Shown here: piece after piece, positions 34,901-39,173 of the stretch | Numbering within the stretch: position 1 is the stretch's first letter | Layout of the letters: each line of letters begins with the position of its first letter | Assembly: GCA_021769525.1 (NCBI GenBank) | Contig: JAETSQ010000024.1 | Coordinates: forward strand, 1-39,173 | Direction: 5' to 3' | DNA length: 39,173 nt | Origin: Oscillospiraceae bacterium | GTDB lineage: Bacteria; Bacillota; Clostridia; Oscillospirales; Ruminococcaceae | Made by a program: the position numbers and the translations under genes | The notes under the pieces: model-generated | What the model saw: only the letters and a program-made list of their open reading frames with translations | What the model was told of the DNA's origin: nothing | The model's database searches: none

Positions 34901-35297
34901 GGTAGGTGCCGCTTTGCTTCAGCTCCTCCACCGTCTGGAGCATGGTCTGGAGGAAGGAGGTGCGGCCCCGCTGGCGCTGGTACACCCGCAGGGTGTCCTT
35001 CATCTCCTCCACCGCCAGCTTCATCAGCACCAGCCTGGCGGTATCGGTGAGGCGCTTTTGGGCCAGTCCTCCCCAGGCCCGGAAGATATTCTCCGCCAGG
35101 CGGGAAAAGCTGAGGACCGAGATGGAAAGGGCGTCCTCCCCGGTGAGGGCGGTGTACACCGTCCGCTCCGCCTGGAAGGAGAACTGCTCCGGCACCAGCA
35201 GGATGGTCCGCTGCCGCTGCCGGGCGCGGTCCATGGCCCTGGAGAAGATCTCGGTGGTCTTGCCGGTGCCGGTGAGGCCCAAAATCAGACGAAACAC
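31980..35297 (-). CDS. addB: ATP-dependent helicase/nuclease AddB
   Basis: An 1105-residue partner of AddA. The N-terminus begins MFRLILGLTGTGKTTEIF with a P-loop (GLTGTGKT), the middle is a degenerate helicase-like region that in the family reads Chi, and the C-terminus is a nuclease domain with VVDYKTGNKEF. The four iron-sulfur cluster cysteines are present: C757 (YQCPFSFF) and C1072, C1075, C1081 (CAYCDYRALC). It starts with GTG at 35297 after GGAGGGGGAAGGGCT. First gene of addB-addA; a promoter with an extended -10 lies at 35357-35365. Confidence 0.97.
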   Translation of the reverse strand: MFRLILGLTGTGKTTEIFSRAMDRARQRQRTILLVPEQFSFQAERTVYTALTGEDALSISVLSFSRLAENIFRAWGGLAQKRLTDTARLVLMKLAVEEMKDTLRVYQRQRGRTSFLQTMLQTVEELKQSGTYPEELFAIAQELSEPQLAKKLRDIAGIYGTYQAMIHRGYSDPLDDIAQAAQLAEEHRYFEGASVFIDGFSFFSPPQRRLLFAMLEQGEEVCLSLTTDGLTSGEGIDIFSDQKSTAQRLINYAREHFVTVAAPVRLLENRRTSLPALLAVERMARGEEPDKPEGEEEGVYLFAARDRYEEVRCAAAQMARLVREEGWRYRDLALVCRDLADYQTAIRSVFPAYGLPVFMDRKEGVLSRPVVALACAALTAVQGSYKTEAILKIARSPAMGLPVERAAALENYAYVWSVKGEAWLRPFCNNPKGLREEKPEVYAQALEELEETRQALMGPLVRLKERLGEGSGESFSAGLYDFFRETRALENLLEYFRRDEEHGLERGRENDRLWGSMMDVLDLFADHLTGTTYTIRELSELFTLAMGSAELGHIPITNDQVLAGSAHMVRLGSPRGVFVLGVNEGVFPARGKPYGVFTDQEREDLIRRGVEITSPQLDRALLERFYLYSALGAPRERLFVSCAGADLTGGLMEPSLLFTRLAERFPVHTQGELSPELFITGPDTARSAYASLTAEGDPLAATVGALLRELGEEDFLAAMEELAEDRPAGNIAPDTARSLLGERVSLSPTKIETYYQCPFSFFSDYLLRLSPRKRAEYSPLESGTAVHYVLEMLIREVGSQGLSMLPDRELRERVSALLRQHLRLVAGELEQLSARLRYQFERLVSVLFLLARHMGEDFRQSGFQTQGVEVPVGEHGQVQARPIRTSEGVEVSLSGKIDRVDTYENETGRYARVVDYKTGNKEFKLEEVLYGLNMQMLIYLFALCDDPRQPFGEVQPAGILYMPGNISAAKLPPDSGEKEVRETITKGLRMSGIVLEEEPVLRAMEQELEGKYIPAKRKKDESFTSDSHVKSGEEFQKLRQMVYRNIREMAEDLTQGHIAPMPVRWKSGRMPCAYCDYRALCGNGEGTAFRELRDKEEKSGEEEKP

Positions 35298-35356
35298 AGC
35301 CCTTCCCCCTCCTTTTTTGCGAAAAATTTTTCTTTTCCCCTTGAAACGACAAAATT

Positions 35357-35365
35357 ATTGTACCA
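35357..35365 (-). promoter_or_regulatory. Probable addB promoter (extended -10)
   Basis: Minus-strand TGG followed by TACAAT (35357-35362), about 60 bases upstream of the GTG start, in the short AT-rich stretch between the oxidoreductase terminator and addB. No convincing -35 was found, which is tolerable with an extended -10. Confidence 0.5.
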
Positions 35366-35386
35366 CAGGGAGGAAAATAAGAACGG

Positions 35387-35422
35387 AAAAGGGGGCCGGC
35401 ACCCCGGCGCCAGCCCCCTTTT
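35387..35422 (-). terminator. Intrinsic terminator of the 2-oxoacid oxidoreductase operon
   Basis: Minus-strand perfect 10-bp stem AAAAGGGGGC / GCCCCCTTTT (35413-35422, 35387-35396) with a 16-base GC-rich loop that can pair further; the second arm runs into TTTTT. Confidence 0.88.
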
Positions 35423-35436
35423 GACTGCTGCTTTTC

Positions 35437-35484
35437 GAGCCTGCATCCATCAAATGGCGTTGCTCCGCTGCGAATACGTGCTCT
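35437..35484 (-). repeat. Palindromic element, divergent copy 4
   Basis: Read from the stop codon of the gamma-subunit gene on the minus strand, the sequence TAAGAGCACGTATTCGCAG and the following CAACGCCAT align with TAAGAACCTGTATTCACAA and CAACGCCGT at copy 2. The other end is only weakly inverted (GAGC/GCTC). Probably a decayed member of the same family. Confidence 0.5.
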
Positions 35485-36017
35485 TACCCCCCGGCGCCGA
35501 TGCGGATGGCCTTCCAGTTCAGCTCCACCAGCTCCTGCTTGGAGGGTGGCACCACCTTTTGGATGGCGGCCTGGAGGGCCTCCGCCGAGGCGAAGCCGGT
35601 GGCCTTCCACAGGGCCCCCAGCATGATGAGATTGGCCAGCTTGGCGATGCCATTTTCCTGGGCCAGACGGGTGGCCGGGACATAGCGGACGGTGATGTCC
35701 TCCCGGCCGGTCTTCCGGTCCACCAAGGCGCTGTCGATGACCGCCACCCCGCCGGGGGCCACGGTATCGATGAACTTATCGTAGGAGGGGTTGTTCATCA
35801 CCACCAGGGCGTTGGGCTCCAGCACCAGGGGGGAGCCGATGGGCCGGGAGGAGAGGCAGACGCTGCAGTTGGCGGTGCCGCCCCGCATCTCCGGGCCGTA
35901 ACTGGGGAGCCAGGAGACCTCCCGGTCCTCCATCATGCCGGCGTAGGCCGTCACCTTCCCCGCAAAGAGGATCCCCTGCCCGCCAAATCCGGCAAAGACA
36001 AAATTCCAGTCCTTCAT
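35484..36017 (-). CDS. 2-oxoacid:ferredoxin oxidoreductase, gamma subunit
   Basis: A 177-residue protein of the KorC/VorC/PorC gamma type: FAGFGGQGILFAGK at the start, then SWLPSYGPEMRGGTANCSV, the typical fold that packs on the catalytic subunits. The complex oxidatively decarboxylates a 2-oxoacid to acyl-CoA, CO2 and reduced ferredoxin, or the reverse. It follows the beta subunit by one base and is last in the delta-alpha-beta-gamma operon, ahead of a strong terminator. Whether the acid is 2-oxoglutarate or a branched-chain 2-oxoacid cannot be settled from sequence by eye. Confidence 0.93.
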   Translation of the reverse strand: MKDWNFVFAGFGGQGILFAGKVTAYAGMMEDREVSWLPSYGPEMRGGTANCSVCLSSRPIGSPLVLEPNALVVMNNPSYDKFIDTVAPGGVAVIDSALVDRKTGREDITVRYVPATRLAQENGIAKLANLIMLGALWKATGFASAEALQAAIQKVVPPSKQELVELNWKAIRIGAGG

Positions 36018-36018
36018 G

Positions 36019-36777
36019 TCAGAATACCCCCTTTTCGTTGGCGGTGCGGTCCTGGTAGACCCCCAGGGGATAGTAGGGCATCATGTTCTGCCGCAGCCAC
36101 TCCAGGGCTTCGGTGGGACTCAGCCCCCAGTTGGTGGGGCAGGTGGAGAGGACCTCCACGATGGAAAATCCCTTCTTCGCCGCCTGGGTCTCAAAGGCCT
36201 TTTTGATGGCTGCCTTGGCCTTGCGGATATTGGGCACCGTATCCACCGAGACCCGCTCCGCGTAGGCCACGCCGGAGAGGGTGGAGAGCATCTCGCACAC
36301 CCGCACCGGGAAGCCGGCGGTGGTGACGTCCCGGCCGTAGGGGGTGGTCTGGGTCACCTGTCCCGGCAGGGTGGTGGGGGCCATCTGTCCCCCGGTCATG
36401 CCGTAGATGGCGTTGTTCACAAAGATGACGGTGATGTTCTCCCCGCGGGTGGCGGCGTGGACCGTCTCCGCGGTGCCGATGGCCGCCAGGTCCCCGTCCC
36501 CCTGGTAGGTGAAGATCATCCCATCCGGAAGGGCCCGCTTGAGGCCGGTGGCGATGGCCGGCGCCCGCCCGTGGGGGGCCTCCACCATATCGCAGGTGAA
36601 GTAGTTGTAGGCCAGCACCGAGCAGCCCACCGGGGCCACCCCCACCGCCTTCCCGCCGGCGTCCAGCTCCTCCAGGCTCTCCGCCACCAGCTTGTGGATG
36701 ATGCCGTGGGTGCAGCCGGGGCAGTAGTGCAGGGGCACATCGGAAAGGAGCGCAGATTTTTTGTATACCGTTGCCAT
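36019..36777 (-). CDS. 2-oxoacid:ferredoxin oxidoreductase, beta subunit (thiamine diphosphate-binding)
   Basis: A 252-residue subunit that binds thiamine diphosphate. Visible features are HYCPGCTHGIIHKL near the N-terminus (cluster and cofactor cysteines), the GDGDLAAIGTAETVHAA stretch, and VNNAIYGMTGGQMAPTT, together the magnesium/thiamine diphosphate motif GDG-(~28)-NN. Its ATG shares one base with the stop of the alpha gene (TAATG), so translation is coupled. KorB- and VorA-type proteins look alike here; the substrate is left open. Confidence 0.94.
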   Translation of the reverse strand: MATVYKKSALLSDVPLHYCPGCTHGIIHKLVAESLEELDAGGKAVGVAPVGCSVLAYNYFTCDMVEAPHGRAPAIATGLKRALPDGMIFTYQGDGDLAAIGTAETVHAATRGENITVIFVNNAIYGMTGGQMAPTTLPGQVTQTTPYGRDVTTAGFPVRVCEMLSTLSGVAYAERVSVDTVPNIRKAKAAIKKAFETQAAKKGFSIVEVLSTCPTNWGLSPTEALEWLRQNMMPYYPLGVYQDRTANEKGVF

Positions 36778-37838
36778 TACCGGTCACCTCCAGCCACTTT
36801 CATAACCGCTTCCACCACTTCCGAGGGACGGGGGATGACCCCGCCGGTCCTGCCGAAGAACTCCACCGGGACCTTTCCCTCCACCGCCAGGCGGACATCG
36901 TCCACCATCTGGCCCATGTTCATCTCCACGCTGAGGAAGGACTTCACATGGGGGATGTGGGCGCGGATGGCGTCCTTGGGGAAGGGCCAGAGGGTGACGG
37001 GGCGCAGCAGCCCCGCCTTGATGCCCTGGGCCCGGAGGGTATCCACCGCCGACTGGCTGACACGGGAGGTGGCCCCGAAGGCCACGATGATATAGTCCGC
37101 GTCGTCGCAGAGGTATTCTTGATACCGCTGCTCCGCCGCCTCGATCTCGGCGTACCGCGCAAAGCGCTCCACCACGGTGCGCTCCAACTCATCCGGCTTG
37201 AGGTAAAGGGAGTTGATGATGTTGTGAGGGCGCTTGTTCTGGTGGCCATTGGCCGCCCAGGGCTTTTCGGCAAATTTTTCCACCGGGTCCGGGAAGGACA
37301 CCGGCTCCATCATCTGGCCCAGAAGGCCGTCGGAAAGGAGAAGGGCCGGCATCCGGTACTTTTCCGCCAGGTCGTAGGCCAAAAAGACCAGGTCCACCAC
37401 CTCCTGCACCGTGCTGGGGGCGAAGACCAGAACATGGAAGTCCCCGTGGCCCAGGGCCCTGGTGGCCTGCCAGTAATCCGACTGGGCCGGCTGGATGCCC
37501 CCCAGGCCGGGGCCGCCCCGCTCCACGTTGACGATGAGGCAGGGCAGGTCGCTCCCCGCTATGTAGGAGATGCCCTCCGTCTTGAGGGAGATGCCGGGGG
37601 AGGAGGAGGAGGTCATGGCCCGCACCCCGGCGGAAGCCGCCCCCAGCACCATGTTGATGGCGGCGATCTCCGACTCCGCCTGGAGGTAGGTGCCGCCGAT
37701 CTTGGGCATCTTTTTGGACATATAGGCCGCCACCTCGGTCTGGGGGGTGATGGGATAGCCGAAGAAGTGGCGGCAGCCGGCGCGGATAGCCGCCTCCGCC
37801 ATGGCCTCGTTCCCCTTCATCAAAACGCGCTCTGACAT
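36777..37838 (-). CDS. 2-oxoacid:ferredoxin oxidoreductase, alpha subunit (KorA/VorB type)
   Basis: A 353-residue subunit with the pyrimidine-binding and transketolase-like C-terminal domains: GNEAMAEAAIRAGCRHFFGYPITPQTE at the start, the catalytic ESEIAAINMVLGAASAG segment, TSSSSPGISLKTEG, and DYIIVAFGATSRVSQSAV in the C-terminal domain. Proteins of this sequence are often annotated 3-methyl-2-oxobutanoate dehydrogenase subunit VorB, though 2-oxoglutarate enzymes are close relatives. It follows the ferredoxin subunit by 15 bases; its stop overlaps the beta-subunit start. Confidence 0.94.
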   Translation of the reverse strand: MSERVLMKGNEAMAEAAIRAGCRHFFGYPITPQTEVAAYMSKKMPKIGGTYLQAESEIAAINMVLGAASAGVRAMTSSSSPGISLKTEGISYIAGSDLPCLIVNVERGGPGLGGIQPAQSDYWQATRALGHGDFHVLVFAPSTVQEVVDLVFLAYDLAEKYRMPALLLSDGLLGQMMEPVSFPDPVEKFAEKPWAANGHQNKRPHNIINSLYLKPDELERTVVERFARYAEIEAAEQRYQEYLCDDADYIIVAFGATSRVSQSAVDTLRAQGIKAGLLRPVTLWPFPKDAIRAHIPHVKSFLSVEMNMGQMVDDVRLAVEGKVPVEFFGRTGGVIPRPSEVVEAVMKVAGGDR

Positions 37839-37853
37839 ATTCCAACCACCTTT

Positions 37854-38060
37854 CTATTTTTCCACCGTGATGGCGCTGTCCGGGCAGATGATGCCGCACA
37901 TGGCGCAGCCGATGCAGCTTTCCGGAGCGGTGACCTCCGCCGGATTGTAGCCCTTGTCGTTCATCCGGTGGACCGCCAAGGCGAGGATCTTTTTGGGGCA
38001 GACGCTGACGCAGAGGCCGCAGCCCTTGCAGATCTTCTCATCAATGATCGCTCTTGCCAT
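37854..38060 (-). CDS. 2-oxoacid:ferredoxin oxidoreductase, delta subunit (2[4Fe-4S] ferredoxin)
   Basis: A 68-residue double-cluster ferredoxin with motifs CKGCGLCVSVCP and CIGCAMCGIICP, each CxxCxxCxxxCP, so it should hold two [4Fe-4S] clusters that pass electrons from the thiamine centre to external ferredoxin. First structural gene of the delta-alpha-beta-gamma series and 48 bases downstream of the P-loop ATPase gene, which probably shares its transcript. Confidence 0.95.
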   Translation of the reverse strand: MARAIIDEKICKGCGLCVSVCPKKILALAVHRMNDKGYNPAEVTAPESCIGCAMCGIICPDSAITVEK

Positions 38061-38108
38061 TTTCTCTATACCTCTTTTCTCCCTTTTTCAGGACCCCGCC
38101 GGAAAAGC

Positions 38109-38780
38109 TCAGGACAGGCTCCAGGGTGGTTTTACATAGATCCGCACCGGCAGGACCTCTCCCCCCTCCGGGAAAGGGGCGGTCCCCTCCCCCGCCGCGG
38201 TTCCCAGCACCGGGACGCCGGTGAGCCTGGAGACCTCTTCCAGGTAAGGGAAGGATCCCCGGATCACCTCCGGGGTGGTCTCCGGGCCCAGGTTGGTGTT
38301 GTTCACCAGGTGGGTCACCCGCAGGCGGGAGGCCGCCTGGATGCGCCGGAGGAGCTCCGCCTCCTCCCTGGGGTCCGGCTCCGGCTCCCGGCGGCTGTTC
38401 ACCACGTAGAGCATGGAGTACCCCTGTTCCTCCAAAAGGGCGGAAAATCCCCCCAGGGCCACCGCCCCGTCGTCATCTCCCCCCACGTCCAGCAGCACCC
38501 GTCCGGCCCCCCCGCGGATGGCCGTCCCCACGCTGGGGGGCAGCACCGGCAGGTCCAGGTTGGTGCCCGCGTACACCGGGGCGATGAGCCGCACCCCCGC
38601 CTCCCGGAACAGCTCCCGGAAGTCCGCAGTGCGGAAGTAGGGGTTCACGATGTCCATATCGATGACGGTGACGGCTTCCCCCGCCTGGGCGGCGGAGAGG
38701 GCCAGGTTGACGGTGAGGTTGGTCTTCCCCGCCCCGTAGTGCCCGCAGATGACCACGCAGGGCTCCAGCTTTTCCAGCAC
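38109..38780 (-). CDS. P-loop ATPase of the ParA/MinD/CobQ type, upstream of the oxidoreductase genes
   Basis: A protein of about 223 residues with a Walker A GHYGAGKTNLTVNLAL, DMDIVNPYFRTAD (switch-like segment near 40) and VLLDVGGDDDGAVAL, a deviant Walker-type nucleotide-binding protein. No partner-specific domain is seen. The GTG at 38780 is taken as start because GGGAGGGGGG precedes it; a TTG seven codons upstream (38801) is the alternative. A consensus promoter lies just before it, so it leads the operon with the ferredoxin, alpha, beta and gamma genes. A role in assembly or metal-centre maturation of the oxidoreductase is possible but unproven. Confidence 0.82.
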   Translation of the reverse strand: MLEKLEPCVVICGHYGAGKTNLTVNLALSAAQAGEAVTVIDMDIVNPYFRTADFRELFREAGVRLIAPVYAGTNLDLPVLPPSVGTAIRGGAGRVLLDVGGDDDGAVALGGFSALLEEQGYSMLYVVNSRREPEPDPREEAELLRRIQAASRLRVTHLVNNTNLGPETTPEVIRGSFPYLEEVSRLTGVPVLGTAAGEGTAPFPEGGEVLPVRIYVKPPWSLS

Positions 38781-38812
38781 CTGCCCCCCTCCCTTCGACA
38801 AGATACTTATTT

Positions 38813-38841
38813 ATTATAACACACCGCTTTTTTCGATTCAA
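38813..38841 (-). promoter_or_regulatory. Promoter of the P-loop ATPase/2-oxoacid oxidoreductase operon
   Basis: Minus-strand TTGAAT (38836-38841), 17-base spacer, TATAAT (38813-38818). Transcription should begin near 38806, about 26 bases before the GTG start. Confidence 0.85.
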
Positions 38842-38876
38842 GACGGAAAGGCAAGGCAAAAGCGTTTGGCTAATCT

Positions 38877-39010
38877 GGGGTTTCACCCCAGCCCCCACTT
38901 CTTTTTCTTTTCGCGAGAAAAGAAAAAGAAGCAAAAAGAAAAGCGGCCAAAGTTCTTGTTACAAGGTGGGAAACAAAAGGCCGGTGGGCTAACGACACAC
39001 CGGTGGCAAC
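38877..39010 (+). repeat. Dispersed hairpin repeat, copy C
   Basis: Same order as copy A: small hairpin GGGGT-TTC-ACCCC (38877-38889), 15-bp stem CTTCTTTTTCTTTTC / GAAAAGAAAAAGAAG (38898-38912, 38917-38931) with loop GCGA, then the tail with GCGGCCAAAG, GTGGGAAACAAAAGGCC and GGGCTAAC. It lies in the gene-free end of the window, just upstream of the oxidoreductase operon promoter. Confidence 0.88.
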
Positions 39011-39173
39011 GAGCAGAGCGGCGGCACAGCCGCCGCATTTGCCGCGAAGCGGCTAAAGCCGACCAACGGGAGGCTGGCCGGTCGCGAAGCGAAGCGAACG
39101 CGATGGAGGCCCCATCGGGGCCTCCAAGGCCACGTTGCCGACCAACGGGAGGCTGGCCGGTCGCGAAGCGAAG
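39011..39173. repeat. Gene-free repeat region with a 37-bp direct repeat and hairpins
   Basis: A 37-base sequence (39058-39094) recurs exactly at 39137-39173, where the window ends, giving a 79-base period. The spacer holds a hairpin GGAGGCCCC-ATC-GGGGCCTCC (39105-39125). Further short GC hairpins (GCGGC-ACA-GCCGC, GCCGC-GAA-GCGGC) precede the first copy. No coding frame with a ribosome binding site or familiar product was found between 38842 and 39173. Confidence 0.75.

Noticed and set aside
32127-36206. A 1359-codon open frame on the plus strand opposite addB and the oxidoreductase genes.
   Set aside because: It runs antisense to clear genes (addB, gamma and beta subunits), crosses two promoter/terminator regions, has no recognisable domain and is explained by the high GC content and scarcity of stops in that phase.
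39058-39173. A CRISPR array, because 37-base repeats are separated by 42 bases.
   Set aside because: Only two copies are visible, the spacer is itself palindromic, and no cas gene is in the window. The pattern resembles intergenic palindromic repeats; the sequence to the right would decide.

Overview
The window is chromosomal DNA from a GC-rich, strictly anaerobic member of the Bacillota, most likely a gut Clostridia of the Oscillospiraceae type (inference; no rRNA gene is present to confirm it). The indications are Bacillota-type housekeeping genes (YlbF/YqeG/YqeK/RsfS families, AddAB instead of RecBCD, an ECF riboflavin transporter, rpsU) next to a four-subunit ferredoxin-linked 2-oxoacid oxidoreductase. 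Gene density is high and 32 of 34 genes lie on the minus strand; only the two-gene riboflavin unit at 27.1-28.3 kb is on the plus strand. No tRNA, rRNA, insertion sequence, phage gene or CRISPR array was seen.

Layout, left to right (minus-strand genes are read right to left). 1-3.3 kb: miaB, a YlbF/RicA-like gene and the 5' part of mutS. 3.4-6.9 kb: a flavodoxin-like protein, an M24 peptidase, an endonuclease IV-like protein, a YqeG-family HAD phosphatase with an added metal-binding tail, and rpsU. 7.1-24.6 kb: a long co-directional housekeeping block, dprA, topA, trmFO, plsX, rnc, radical SAM, smc, ftsY, rdgB, yhbY, nadD-yqeK fusion, rsfS, leuS, with many 1-41 base overlaps. 24.7-26.9 kb: infC-rpmI-rplT with its own promoter and leader, followed by an rRNA methyltransferase gene. 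27.0-28.4 kb: ribU and a riboflavin kinase fused to an OmpR-type DNA-binding domain. 28.5-35.3 kb: addB-addA. 35.5-38.8 kb: a P-loop ATPase and the delta, alpha, beta and gamma subunits of a 2-oxoacid:ferredoxin oxidoreductase. 38.8-39.2 kb: a gene-free, repeat-rich end.

The most interesting locus is ribU plus the kinase-regulator fusion. The fusion keeps the recognisable riboflavin kinase motifs and carries a complete OmpR/PhoB-type winged helix. A near-consensus promoter precedes ribU, and a perfect 9-bp inverted repeat brackets its -10 element and start site. I saw no FMN riboswitch. This suggests a protein-based flavin sensor that controls riboflavin uptake, comparable in concept to archaeal RbkR but built from different domains and in the opposite order.

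Two families of short dispersed intergenic repeats also stand out. One is a purine/pyrimidine hairpin repeat (three copies at 13.2, 24.7 and 38.9 kb) whose arms show paired compensatory changes. The other is a palindromic MITE/REP-like element (two clear copies and two divergent ones at 11.5, 23.3, 28.3 and 35.4 kb), placed each time at or just after a stop codon; in one case it supplies the C-terminus and stop codon of rdgB.
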